Shown here: in pieces, positions 5,505-13,231 of the stretch | Numbering within the stretch: the first letter of the stretch is position 1 | Layout: each line of letters begins with the position of its first letter | From: Chryseobacterium sp. | GTDB taxonomy: Bacteria; Bacteroidota; Bacteroidia; Flavobacteriales; Weeksellaceae | Direction: 5' to 3' | Assembly (NCBI GenBank): GCA_030146295.1 | Contig: JASLCD010000184.1 | Span: 1 to 13,231 of the forward strand | DNA length: 13,231 nucleotides | The notes under the pieces: model-generated | Told to the model about the DNA's origin: nothing | Databases searched by the model: none | What the model saw: the letters and a program-made list of their open reading frames with translations, nothing else | Program-made: the position numbers and the translations under genes

Positions 5505-8174
5505 ATGTCAGAAAAACAGAGAATTTCAGATATTTCATGGAAAAAATGGGGTCCCTATGTAAGTAACCGCGAATGGGGGCTTGTCCGCGAAGATTACAGT
5601 GAAAACGGAGATGCCTGGAATTATACCAGTCATGATACCGCAGAAGCCAAAACCTACCGTTGGGGTGAGGAAGGCATATGCGGAATCTGTGATGACCTTC
5701 AGAAACTGGTATTCTCTGTTGGATTCTGGAATAAAAAGGACAAGATGGTGAAAGAACGGTTCTTTGGATTGACCAACGGGCAGGGAAATCATGGGGAAGA
5801 CGTAAAGGAATATTTTTATTATCTGGATTCTACACCTACACATTCCTACATGAAAATGCTGTATAAGTATCCGCAGAATACATTCCCCTATGAAGATCTT
5901 GTAAAAACAAATGCTGCAAGAAGTAAGAATGAAACGGAATATGAGTTGATTGACACCGGAATTTTTGATGACAATGAATACTTTGACATCTTTATTGAAT
6001 ATGCAAAAGAAAGTCAAAATGATATTCTGGTCAGACTTACCATTGTCAACAAATCTGAAAAAGAGGCTTCTCTTGTAATATTGCCTACAGTTTGGTTCAG
6101 GAATACCTGGAACTGGGGATATGATGACTATAGACCACAATTACAAGCTGAAGATGCAGACCGCATTAAAGTAGATCATCAGTATATCGAAATTAAAAAT
6201 GTGTATGCAAAACAATCTTTAAAGACCCTGTTTTGTAACAATGAAACGAATAATGAAAGGTTGTACCAATCTTCCAATGAATCAGGGTATTGTAAAGATG
6301 GTATCAATAATTTTGTGATGACGGGAAATTCTCAGTCAGTGAATCCTCAGAATACAGGAACCAAAGCGTCCTTTTTTATCGATGAAGATTTTAAAGCCGG
6401 GGAATCCAGGATATTTGAATTCAGATTATCAGATAAAGATTTACGAGAGCCATTCGGTGATTTTGAAACTCTTTTTAATCAAAGACAGAAAGAAGCAGAT
6501 GATTTTTATGTCGAAATCCAGAAAGGGATTGGTTCGGAAGACGAAAAATTGGTGCAAAGACAGGCTTTTGCAGGAATGTTGTGGAATAAAATGTTTTACC
6601 ACTATAATGTTGAAAAATGGCTGAAAGGCGATCCTGGTGAAATGGCTCCTCCAAAATCCCGGGAAAAAATAAGAAACTACGACTGGAAGCATCTTAATAA
6701 TGAACATATTATTTCCATGCCGGATAAATGGGAATATCCGTGGTATGCCACCTGGGATCTGGCATTTCATACCATCAGTTTTTCCCTGATAGATCCGGAT
6801 TTTGCAAAACATCAGCTGAAACTTTTCCTTTTTGAATGGTATATGCATCCTAACGGGCAGCTTCCGGCCTACGAATGGAACCTCAGTGACGTGAATCCTC
6901 CGGTTCATGCATGGGCGGTTTTCAGAGTATTTAAAATTGATGAATACTTAAAAGATAAACCCGACCTGGAATTTTTGGAAAGTGCTTTCCAGAAACTATT
7001 GATGAACTTTACGTGGTGGGTGAATAAAAAGGATATCAATGGTAACAATATCTTTGAAGGAGGCTTTCTGGGACTTGATAATATTGGTGTTTTCGACCGT
7101 AATTCTGTTTTACCCAATGGGGAACAACTGGAGCAGTCGGACGGAACGAGCTGGATGGCGATGTTTGCCCTGAATATGATGCGGATTGCCCTGGAGCTGG
7201 CACTTTACAATAAAGTGTATGAAGAAATGGCGATGAAGTTTTTTGAGCACTTTCTGGCAATTGCCAATTCACTGGATAATATGGGGGATGAAGAATTCAG
7301 TCTGTGGGATGAAAAAGATGAGTTTTTCTACGATGCCATAGCCTCTAATGACGGAACTCATATGTATTTAAGATTAAGGACCATTGTAGGGCTTATTCCG
7401 ATGTTTGCCGTTGAGGTTATAGATGATGAAATGATTGAAAACCTTCCCAATTTTAAAAAAAGAATGAAATGGGTGCTGGATAATAAACCCGAACTGGCTT
7501 CTCTGGTTTCACGATGGGAAGTCAAAGGGCAGGATTCCAAACACCTTTTGTCTTTACTTCGCGGGCACCGCTTGAAAAGATTGCTAAATAGGATGCTGAA
7601 CCCGGATGAATTTCTAAGTGATTACGGAGTAAGAGCACTATCAAAAGAATATGAAAATAATCCTTATACCTTAACGCTGAATGAAACGGATTATAGTGTA
7701 AAATATACACCTGCAGAGAGTGACAGCGGATTGTTTGGAGGGAACAGCAACTGGCGCGGGCCTGTATGGTTTCCTATCAATTTTCTGATTATTGATAGCT
7801 TACAACGCTTTTTCTTCTACTACAGTCCAGATTTTTTGGTGGAATATCCTACAGGAAGTGGAAACTATTCGAATCTGGATCAGATAGCGGATGCTTTAAA
7901 CAAAAGGCTGGCGAAGATTTTTTTAAAGGATGAAAATGGAAAAAGACCAGTTCATGGGCAATATGAAAGATTTCAGACCGATCCGGATTTTAAAGATTAT
8001 ATCCTTTTCTATGAATATTTTCATGGGGATAATGGCCGGGGAGTAGGAGCTTCTCACCAGACAGGGTGGACGGGACTTATTGCCAAGATCCTGCAGCCAA
8101 GATTTTCCAAAAAAGAAATAGCAGAATCTGAAACTGAAATGCCTGAAGATATTGGAAAAACAAAAGAGGCTTAA
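5505..8174 (+). CDS. GH63-type (alpha/alpha)6-barrel glucosidase
   Basis: The 889-residue product looks like a glycoside hydrolase of the GH63 / mannosyl-oligosaccharide glucosidase group. An N-terminal beta-sandwich (about 1-330; DISWKKWGPYVSNREWGLVREDY is split across its first 30 residues) precedes an alpha-helical barrel (about 345-865). Likely active-site positions by family pattern are Asp418 in YATWDLAFH, the NWRGPVW segment at 749-755, and Glu837 in YEYFHGDNGRG followed by GASHQTGWTG at 848-857. GH63 enzymes are inverting alpha-glucosidases. The substrate here is unknown and could be a glucose-containing oligosaccharide or a small glucosylated solute. There is no signal peptide, so the enzyme should be cytoplasmic. 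The ATG at 5505 is preferred over an in-frame TTG at 5496, which adds only three residues. The coupling with a glucose-dehydrogenase-like gene suggests that released glucose is oxidised. The acidic, charged tail after about residue 867 is probably disordered. Confidence 0.85.
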   Translation: MSEKQRISDISWKKWGPYVSNREWGLVREDYSENGDAWNYTSHDTAEAKTYRWGEEGICGICDDLQKLVFSVGFWNKKDKMVKERFFGLTNGQGNHGEDVKEYFYYLDSTPTHSYMKMLYKYPQNTFPYEDLVKTNAARSKNETEYELIDTGIFDDNEYFDIFIEYAKESQNDILVRLTIVNKSEKEASLVILPTVWFRNTWNWGYDDYRPQLQAEDADRIKVDHQYIEIKNVYAKQSLKTLFCNNETNNERLYQSSNESGYCKDGINNFVMTGNSQSVNPQNTGTKASFFIDEDFKAGESRIFEFRLSDKDLREPFGDFETLFNQRQKEADDFYVEIQKGIGSEDEKLVQRQAFAGMLWNKMFYHYNVEKWLKGDPGEMAPPKSREKIRNYDWKHLNNEHIISMPDKWEYPWYATWDLAFHTISFSLIDPDFAKHQLKLFLFEWYMHPNGQLPAYEWNLSDVNPPVHAWAVFRVFKIDEYLKDKPDLEFLESAFQKLLMNFTWWVNKKDINGNNIFEGGFLGLDNIGVFDRNSVLPNGEQLEQSDGTSWMAMFALNMMRIALELALYNKVYEEMAMKFFEHFLAIANSLDNMGDEEFSLWDEKDEFFYDAIASNDGTHMYLRLRTIVGLIPMFAVEVIDDEMIENLPNFKKRMKWVLDNKPELASLVSRWEVKGQDSKHLLSLLRGHRLKRLLNRMLNPDEFLSDYGVRALSKEYENNPYTLTLNETDYSVKYTPAESDSGLFGGNSNWRGPVWFPINFLIIDSLQRFFFYYSPDFLVEYPTGSGNYSNLDQIADALNKRLAKIFLKDENGKRPVHGQYERFQTDPDFKDYILFYEYFHGDNGRGVGASHQTGWTGLIAKILQPRFSKKEIAESETEMPEDIGKTKEA

Positions 8175-8209
8175 AAACAAATCTGCCAGTGATGAGTCTG
8201 TCTGATGAT

Positions 8210-8896
8210 TTATTCAAATATCTGCTGGATGATTTCCAGTGAAGCAGGTGTTTTAAAGTCTGTGATGTGATAGTGATAGTACACCAAAAGGCTGTCCAGG
8301 AAGTCTTTTCTTAATGAAGGCCGGATTTTTGTAGCATACAGATTTTCAGCACAAAGAGCTTCTTTCCATAATGTAGAAATTTCTTCATTAAATTGCTGAT
8401 GGCTGATTCCTAAGGAAAAAGTTCCGGTTTCCGGATCTAAAAACTTACCGTCACTCAGCAATGGAGCAACCCCCTGAATTTTTAAAACAGCCAGTAAAAA
8501 GAGCAGATGTGCCTGATAATTTCTATTTGTAAGTTCATTGATAAAATGATTGATACCGGAATAGATGGGCATATTTTTATCCTCATATTTAAGGATGTGG
8601 CTCAGGAAATCTGAAACAAAAAAAATGACGGTATTGACCCTTATATCCGCATAAATGTCATTGTTTTTTACCAGCTCAAACTTTGAAACGGTCGGTATAC
8701 CATTGCCGCGGAGCGGATTTATTGAAAAACTCAGCTGGTTCAATGGCTGCAGCAGGGCTTTCTTCTTGTTCTTTTTAGAATAAATTCCTTTTAGAAAATA
8801 GCTTTGAAAACCCTCTTCTTCTGTAAAACAATGCAGTACAGCATCATTTTCTCCATATTTAATAAACGAAAGTAAAAAACCGTTTTGTGAATTCAT
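8210..8896 (-). CDS. recO: DNA repair protein RecO
   Basis: The 228-residue product has the length and layout of RecO. An N-terminal OB fold (about 1-75) contains GFLLSFIKYGENDAVLHCFT and the GxxSKKNKK basic segment with LLQPLNQL, followed by a helical domain (about 80-228). RecO binds single-stranded DNA and SSB and works with RecR to load RecA at gaps. The four-cysteine zinc motif found in some RecO proteins is not present here. The start codon at 8896 lies three bases after the porZ stop, so recO is very probably the last gene of the four-gene minus-strand block. It converges on the glucosidase gene, leaving 35 bases between stop codons, in which no convincing terminator hairpin is seen. 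Confidence 0.9.
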   Translation of the reverse strand: MNSQNGFLLSFIKYGENDAVLHCFTEEEGFQSYFLKGIYSKKNKKKALLQPLNQLSFSINPLRGNGIPTVSKFELVKNNDIYADIRVNTVIFFVSDFLSHILKYEDKNMPIYSGINHFINELTNRNYQAHLLFLLAVLKIQGVAPLLSDGKFLDPETGTFSLGISHQQFNEEISTLWKEALCAENLYATKIRPSLRKDFLDSLLVYYHYHITDFKTPASLEIIQQIFE

Positions 8897-8899
8897 TAA

Positions 8900-11155
8900 T
8901 TAATTGACTACTCCTATTTTGGCTGTAGCTTTATCAGATCCATCTTCATTTGTCATCAGGACAAAGTAAATTCCTGATGCTACTCTTACCCCTTTCTGAT
9001 TATTAAGATCCCATTCGTAATAACCTCCTCTTGCTACCGCAGAGTGTACAACATTCCCAGCAGCATCTACAATTCTTATATTGGTTTTTTCGGCAAGACC
9101 TTTAATGGTTACTTTTCCTTTAAAATTAGAATATACAACAGGGTTGGGATATACTACAACGTCACCGAAATTGGATGTCACATCTGCAACATCACTCTGA
9201 TAGGTTACAATACCGTTATATGTTACAAAATAGACCTTACCGGTTTTCTTGTCAACTTTAATATCAGTAACACTGTTGGTTGGAAGCGGCGAATTTTCTT
9301 TTGTAAAATGCTTAATGGTTTTCTGGCCATCAGAAGAAAGATAATACACTCCACCGCCATCAATAGATACCCATTTGTAATTTCCTTCGTCTACTGCGAT
9401 CTGAAGAATAGCTGATTCTCTGAAAAGCTCTTCACCCAGTCCGTTTTGCTCTATTATTATAGGTTCCGCTTCAGGCTGTGGTTTTTTTATTTCAGATGCT
9501 GCATTAGGCATTACCCTTAAGCCTTCGTCTGTACCAATCCATGCATCTCCAGACTTATCAAATGCTACAGATAGCATTCCTGCAGAACTATTAAATCCAT
9601 TAGCAGACCCCAGAATATAATCTGTATCATCGGAAAGGTTGGTCGCGTTTTTATAGTCATACACCCAAAAGTTATTAGATCTCGGGAGTGGTGTCCATAA
9701 CATGTTTTCGTAGAAAACGGTCTTTTGTATCCCATCACTGGCAAGAACGATTTTCTTGATAATAAAATCATCAGCTGCTTTATCATAGATTCCGATAGAA
9801 GGATTTCCGTCATTAAATCCAAAAGAAACAAAAAGATTGTTCTGAGGATCTGTAGCAAAACCTACTGGACGTCTGTAATAAGGCTGCGCACCAAGATTGT
9901 AATATTTTACTAGCTCAAAATCTTTGCTTGTGGCATTATATTTCATTTTATAGACTCCATTATCATTCATTGTATAATTGGTGAACAGCACCTCATTATT
10001 GTTGTAAGGACTTATTATAGCATCCAGTACATTAACATTGTTTGGTGGATTTTTAACAAAGAATGAAGGATAGATCCATTCTGTACCATTGAAATAATAA
10101 AAACCTGGTTTCTGCGGAAGAAGAACCGGGTGGTTGTAATTATTTGCTCTGGCACCAGAAGATACTAAGAGTTGATTATTATCGAAAAGATTAATATTAT
10201 ATGCAAAATTGTAGTAAGGACCTGATGGTTTAAAAGTATTGTTACTTTCATCCTTTATTCCTGATAATACAGTTCCCCCAAAGATTTTTCCACCAGCCGT
10301 TATTGCGGTATTACATTCTTCTCCAAAACTTACTGCATTTTGCGATACTCCGTTGATTCCGTAGGTATATACTCTGCTGTCTGTAACAATAATATTACTG
10401 GAAGTAATAACAAGATCTCGGATATTGTCGAAATTCGTAGGAAGCTGTGTTGGAGTACCATTGTTATAAAAATAGGCTGCTGTAGCCGTTGAATATATCA
10501 GCTCAGATTCTGAATCTATCTGCGTGAAAACTCCGGGAGCTTCTGTTGTCCATGTAGAATATACCGGGAAGGTCGTATTCAATTGATGGCTCTTCAATCC
10601 TGTATTGGTTACAGAATATACTTTGTTACCAAATATAGTAGCTTCATTGCTTGCTTCATAAACTCCGCCACTCAGGAAGAAGGTAGAATCTCCGAACTCC
10701 TTATTGTTCAGATTAAATATAGAAAGTCCATAACCTGTAGAAACGACAGCCTGATTTCCGGTTATGGAAATGTGATTGATTTTTTTATCTCCGCTATAGC
10801 CGGTAGCAATAGGAATATCAACAACATATTTGATTTCCTGTGGAGTAATAACATCCATGGAACCGTTTTCATACCCAATAAGTCCTGTCTTAGTCTGTGG
10901 ATTATAATCAAAGGCTGTTATCCCGATATTATGAAGACCATTGGCTTTGGATAACTTCGTAATTTCTCCTGTTGAGATTGTATAATAGAATATACCGTTT
11001 TCTGTAGCTGCAATGATTTTCCCATTGTCTTCTTTCATCGCTAAGACTTTGTTATAGGAAAATAGATCTGCCCATTTTTTTGATGAAATGACCTGTGCTT
11101 TTGTAAACTGCAGGGATGCTAAAATACCAAGAGAAATTATAGAGAGTTTTTTCAT
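8900..11155 (-). CDS. porZ: PorZ-like T9SS surface component with beta-propellers and type A sorting domain
   Basis: The 751-residue protein starts with a Sec signal peptide (MKKLSIISLGILASLQFTKA, cleavage likely before Gln21). The mature start, SSKKWADLFSYNKVLAMKE, followed by repeated units such as IIAATENGIFYY, GLIGYENGSMDVI and AWIGTDEGLRVMP, is the two-component-regulator-type beta-propeller pattern of PorZ. Residues 664-751 form a T9SS type A C-terminal domain: VVVYPNPV, then YYEWDLNNQKG and GIYFVL. In Porphyromonas gingivalis, PorZ belongs to the PorU-PorV-PorQ-PorZ attachment complex on the cell surface and delivers the anionic lipopolysaccharide used for anchoring cargo. Whether the same ligand exists in this organism is not known. 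The gene lies one base after the metallophosphoesterase stop and three bases before recO. It could be mistaken for a generic propeller protein; the N-terminal match and the recO linkage support PorZ. Confidence 0.85.
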   Translation of the reverse strand: MKKLSIISLGILASLQFTKAQVISSKKWADLFSYNKVLAMKEDNGKIIAATENGIFYYTISTGEITKLSKANGLHNIGITAFDYNPQTKTGLIGYENGSMDVITPQEIKYVVDIPIATGYSGDKKINHISITGNQAVVSTGYGLSIFNLNNKEFGDSTFFLSGGVYEASNEATIFGNKVYSVTNTGLKSHQLNTTFPVYSTWTTEAPGVFTQIDSESELIYSTATAAYFYNNGTPTQLPTNFDNIRDLVITSSNIIVTDSRVYTYGINGVSQNAVSFGEECNTAITAGGKIFGGTVLSGIKDESNNTFKPSGPYYNFAYNINLFDNNQLLVSSGARANNYNHPVLLPQKPGFYYFNGTEWIYPSFFVKNPPNNVNVLDAIISPYNNNEVLFTNYTMNDNGVYKMKYNATSKDFELVKYYNLGAQPYYRRPVGFATDPQNNLFVSFGFNDGNPSIGIYDKAADDFIIKKIVLASDGIQKTVFYENMLWTPLPRSNNFWVYDYKNATNLSDDTDYILGSANGFNSSAGMLSVAFDKSGDAWIGTDEGLRVMPNAASEIKKPQPEAEPIIIEQNGLGEELFRESAILQIAVDEGNYKWVSIDGGGVYYLSSDGQKTIKHFTKENSPLPTNSVTDIKVDKKTGKVYFVTYNGIVTYQSDVADVTSNFGDVVVYPNPVVYSNFKGKVTIKGLAEKTNIRIVDAAGNVVHSAVARGGYYEWDLNNQKGVRVASGIYFVLMTNEDGSDKATAKIGVVN

Positions 11156-11156
11156 A

Positions 11157-12107
11157 TTATGCGGTTATGCTACTGTCTATTGCCTGATTGTTCCAGGAAA
11201 TATGCTTTACGTTTTTGTTTGTATCAAAATAAAAATCTATTCTACCCAAAAGAAGACCAGCCCATCCTACCTGATTGACAAGGACATTCTTGCCCTGTCT
11301 GTTGATGTAAGACTGAGGTTCCGGTAAGAATGTATGAGTATGGCCTCCTAAGATAATATCAATATTTTCTGTATTGGCCGCTAAAATTTTATCACTTATT
11401 TTATTCGGTTCATCTTTATAATCGTACCCGATGTGTGAAAGACAAATCACAAGATCACATTTCTGATCTTTTTTCAAATAATTTGAATAATGCTGCGCTA
11501 CATCAATGGGATTGGAATAAACGGTTTCTCCATACTGCTTTTTACCTACAAGACCGTCCAGTTGAATTCCTACTCCAAAAATACCTACTTTGATTCCATT
11601 CTTGTTGAAGATCTGAAATGGAGAAGTTTTCCCGTCAAGAATAGTATTTTTAAAATCATAATTGGAACAGATAAAAGGAAACTTCGCATTGGGAAGTACT
11701 TTTAAAAATCCATCAAGACCATTGTCAAAATCATGATTTCCCATCGTAGAGGCATCATATTTCATCATAGACATAAGTTTGAATTCCAGTTCTCCTCCGA
11801 AGAAATTAAAATAAGGAGTTCCCTGGAAAATATCTCCAGAATCAAGAAGCAATACATTGCTTTCCTGATTTCTGATCTGCTGAATTAAGCTGGCCCTTCT
11901 TGCAAAACCTCCCTGGTTAGGGTTTTTTGTATAGCTTGCATCGAAAGGTTCTATTCTGCTATGCTGGTCATTGGTATGAAGGATAGTCAGTTTATTTGCG
12001 GATTTTAAGTCAAGAATTTTTAATTCCTCCGCCATCATCATATTGGGAGCTAAAGCCATTGCCAAAGATCCACCACCTATTGCTTTTAAAAAACTTTTTC
12101 TATCCAT
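11157..12107 (-). CDS. Metallophosphoesterase: stand-alone N-terminal domain of a 5'-nucleotidase
   Basis: The 316-residue product is the calcineurin-like catalytic half of a UshA-type 5'-nucleotidase. The two-metal site is complete: Asp47 and His49 (TNDQHS), Asp92 (SGDIFQGT), Asn124-His125-Asp126 (MGNHDFDNG), His225 (LSHIG), and His256 and His258 (GGHTHT). Such enzymes hydrolyse nucleotides and related phosphate esters outside the cytoplasm. The C-terminal substrate-binding domain is not in this polypeptide; it is encoded by the gene just upstream. The N-terminus MDRKSFLKAIGGGSLAMALA resembles a Tat signal with RK in place of RR, so periplasmic location is likely. The start ATG overlaps the preceding TAA by one base (TAATG), which favours translational coupling and matched amounts of the two halves. 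The porZ gene follows after one base. Confidence 0.9.
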   Translation of the reverse strand: MDRKSFLKAIGGGSLAMALAPNMMMAEELKILDLKSANKLTILHTNDQHSRIEPFDASYTKNPNQGGFARRASLIQQIRNQESNVLLLDSGDIFQGTPYFNFFGGELEFKLMSMMKYDASTMGNHDFDNGLDGFLKVLPNAKFPFICSNYDFKNTILDGKTSPFQIFNKNGIKVGIFGVGIQLDGLVGKKQYGETVYSNPIDVAQHYSNYLKKDQKCDLVICLSHIGYDYKDEPNKISDKILAANTENIDIILGGHTHTFLPEPQSYINRQGKNVLVNQVGWAGLLLGRIDFYFDTNKNVKHISWNNQAIDSSITA

Positions 12108-12865
12108 TACTTTTTCCCAATAAAATTTAAACGAACATCTGAATTTACTACAACTTCAGGAGTTTTCTTAAAATAATCGATAAACAGATCTCTCATTTTT
12201 ATTCCTGTTGAGATTGATTCTCCTTTTGCAAAGAATTTCATATTGTCTCCTCCCAGTGCAAGATAGTCTGAAGTGGCAATATAATAGTCTTTTGCCGGAT
12301 CTACTGTTTTTCCGTTGATCATAGATTTGATTACCTGTCCGTTATGGGTCTCAATATATAAGTGAGAAACAGGGTTGTTGACCTGCGTTTTTGCATAATA
12401 CTCAAAAAGTCCCTGTAAATCTGCACCTTTCATTTTTACAATAACCACCTCATTTTCGAAAGGCATTACTTCAAATACATTTTTCAGTAAAATATCTCCT
12501 TTTCCAATGGTGGTGCGGATTCCTCCGATATTGATTAATGCAGCATCTACATTTTGCTTAAGGTGAGTTTTTATCCATTCATTACCTCCTTCAAACGTAT
12601 AGTCAGCTAAAAGATTGCCCAGATTGCTATTGTCGCCCTGCTTTGTAAGATCCACATCCGTGTGAGAAATCTTCTGGTTCATTTCTTTATCCAGTTTTTG
12701 CTTATAAGGCTCAATAAATTTTACAAACTCCTCCTCATTTTTTAGCTCATTATTAATAGAAATGTTTTTCTGGGTCTTTACATCCGCAAGCTGCAGCGTA
12801 GAAGCTGTTTTGCATGCTGTAAGGGTTGCCAGGGCAATTCCTATTAACAAGAATTTATTTTTCAT
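12107..12865 (-). CDS. Lipoprotein: stand-alone C-terminal domain of a 5'-nucleotidase
   Basis: From the ATG at 12865 the product has 252 residues with a lipoprotein signal: MKNKFLLIGIALATLTAC, lipobox LTAC, lipidated Cys18. The sequence after the cysteine, KTAST, lacks the acidic export motif described for some surface lipoproteins of the phylum, so a periplasm-facing location is the simplest guess. The remainder matches the 5'-nucleotidase C-terminal domain (5_nucleotid_C): SNLGNLLAD at 80-88, NIGGIR at 112-117, MPFENEVV at 134-141, and ATSDYLALGGDNM at 197-209, which in UshA-type enzymes binds the nucleoside. It has no metal site, so it should be inactive alone and probably pairs with the metallophosphoesterase encoded next. 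The frame extends to a TTG at 12886, but that codon lies within the -7 promoter box, so it is rejected as start. This is the first gene of the four-gene block. Confidence 0.88.
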   Translation of the reverse strand: MKNKFLLIGIALATLTACKTASTLQLADVKTQKNISINNELKNEEEFVKFIEPYKQKLDKEMNQKISHTDVDLTKQGDNSNLGNLLADYTFEGGNEWIKTHLKQNVDAALINIGGIRTTIGKGDILLKNVFEVMPFENEVVIVKMKGADLQGLFEYYAKTQVNNPVSHLYIETHNGQVIKSMINGKTVDPAKDYYIATSDYLALGGDNMKFFAKGESISTGIKMRDLFIDYFKKTPEVVVNSDVRLNFIGKK

Positions 12866-12883
12866 AATATCTTTTAGTATATG

Positions 12884-12891
12884 CAAATATA
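12884..12891 (-). promoter_or_regulatory. Exact TAnnTTTG -7 box for the lipoprotein-phosphoesterase-porZ-recO block
   Basis: On the minus strand the sequence reads TATATTTG, an exact match to TAnnTTTG, ending 18 bases before the lipoprotein ATG at 12865. The -33 region has no clear TTG. No other good promoter box was noticed in the one-to-three-base junctions downstream, so this is the likely promoter of all four genes. Confidence 0.6.
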
Positions 12892-12945
12892 ACTATATGT
12901 ATAATAAAACATTATTATTTATTATAAATTCTTACTGTAAATTAT

Positions 12946-12953
12946 TAAATTTG
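12946..12953 (+). promoter_or_regulatory. Exact TAnnTTTG -7 box for dapA
   Basis: TAAATTTG matches the -7 consensus exactly and ends 19 bases before the dapA ATG, giving a short leader. No clear -33 TTG is seen. Together with the minus-strand box at 12884-12891 it makes a compact divergent promoter region in the 107-base, very AT-rich gap. Confidence 0.6.
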
Positions 12954-12972
12954 ACAAAAATAATTCTAACAG

Positions 12973-13231
12973 ATGAGCATTTTAAAAGGAGTAGGTGTTG
13001 CATTGGTAACGCCCTTTAATGAAGATTTATCCGTTGATTTTGAAAGTTTAACAAAACTTGTTGAATACAATATCGAAAACGGAACCAATTATTTGGTAGT
13101 ATTGGGTACTACGGCAGAAGCCGCAACGCTTTCTGCAGAGGAGAAGAAACAGGTAATTGAGCATATCATTAAGGTGAATAATAAACGTCTTCCTTTGGTT
13201 TTAGGAATTGGCGGCAACGATACTCTTGACG
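12973..13231 (+). CDS. dapA: 4-hydroxy-tetrahydrodipicolinate synthase, N-terminal part (runs off the window)
   Basis: The frame starts with ATG at 12973 and remains open to the right edge, showing 86 codons of a gene that is usually about 290-300 codons long. The start MSILKGVGVALVTPFNEDLSVDF and the block VVLGTTAEAATLSAEEK are the N-terminal hallmark of the DapA/NAL aldolase superfamily, and LVLGIGGNDT fits the next strand. DapA condenses pyruvate with aspartate semialdehyde in the lysine and diaminopimelate pathway. Thr46 and Thr47 correspond to the Thr-Thr pair of the active site; the Schiff-base lysine and catalytic tyrosine lie outside the window. The usual GTTGES reads GTTAEA here. That difference, and the missing C-terminal part, leave some doubt between DapA and a related pyruvate aldolase, but the context as a single housekeeping-like gene favours DapA. 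Confidence 0.88.
   Translation, partial: MSILKGVGVALVTPFNEDLSVDFESLTKLVEYNIENGTNYLVVLGTTAEAATLSAEEKKQVIEHIIKVNNKRLPLVLGIGGNDTLD

Noticed and set aside
6441..6908. Minus-strand open frame inside the glucosidase gene
   Set aside because: It is fully antisense to the conserved barrel region and shows no domain-like pattern or start signals.
8175..8209. Terminator between the convergent glucosidase and recO genes
   Set aside because: The 35 bases contain repeated GATGA/TCTG words but no stem of useful length followed by a T-run.
13102..13128. GTTAEA in place of GTTGES in DapA as a sign of altered function
   Set aside because: The Thr-Thr pair is kept and small-residue changes here are compatible with the family; without the rest of the gene it is not evidence for another activity.

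Overview
The window looks like a chromosomal segment of a low-GC member of the Flavobacteriia (Bacteroidota), most likely Chryseobacterium or a close relative. The evidence is a PorZ-type component of the type IX secretion system (T9SS) with its own C-terminal sorting domain, exact TAnnTTTG promoter boxes at several gene starts, A-rich sequence instead of clear Shine-Dalgarno sites, and an AadS-type streptomycin adenylyltransferase of the kind known from Bacteroides and flavobacteria. No rRNA, tRNA, CRISPR array, insertion sequence, phage gene or attachment site was seen. No gene-free stretch exceeds 300 bases; the longest is about 130 bases.

Layout. (1) Positions 1-1771, plus strand: the 3' end of malate:quinone oxidoreductase (mqo), a long perfect palindrome, a protein of unknown function, and an aadS-like gene. 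(2) 1774-3354, minus strand: an intact cholesterol-oxidase-like GMC flavoenzyme that meets aadS tail to tail with 2 bases between stop codons. (3) 3486-4581, plus strand: a secreted DUF1684 protein and a GNAT acetyltransferase, 4 bases apart. (4) 4655-8174, plus strand: a glucose-1-dehydrogenase-like short-chain dehydrogenase, with an exact -7 box in front, then a large cytoplasmic GH63-type glucosidase. (5) 12865 down to 8210, minus strand: a tightly packed four-gene block. It comprises a lipoprotein that is only the C-terminal domain of a 5'-nucleotidase, a metallophosphoesterase that is only the N-terminal domain, porZ and recO. Junctions are a 1-base overlap, a 1-base gap and a 3-base gap. 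(6) 12973-13231, plus strand: the start of dapA, divergent from block 5.

How the genes fit together. The dehydrogenase and GH63 enzyme could release and oxidise glucose in the cytoplasm. The two half-proteins of block 5 together hold the complete domain set of a UshA-like 5'-nucleotidase. They are split, in reversed gene order, carry different export signals, and share an apparent transcript with a T9SS surface component and a DNA-repair gene. This is the most unusual arrangement in the window. The resistance-type gene aadS sits between housekeeping genes without mobile-element traces, which suggests an intrinsic chromosomal gene.

Several start codons were moved inward from the longest open frame, because the longer start lies inside a -7 box (4631, 12886), inside the palindrome (445/448), or close to a likely transcription start (3450).
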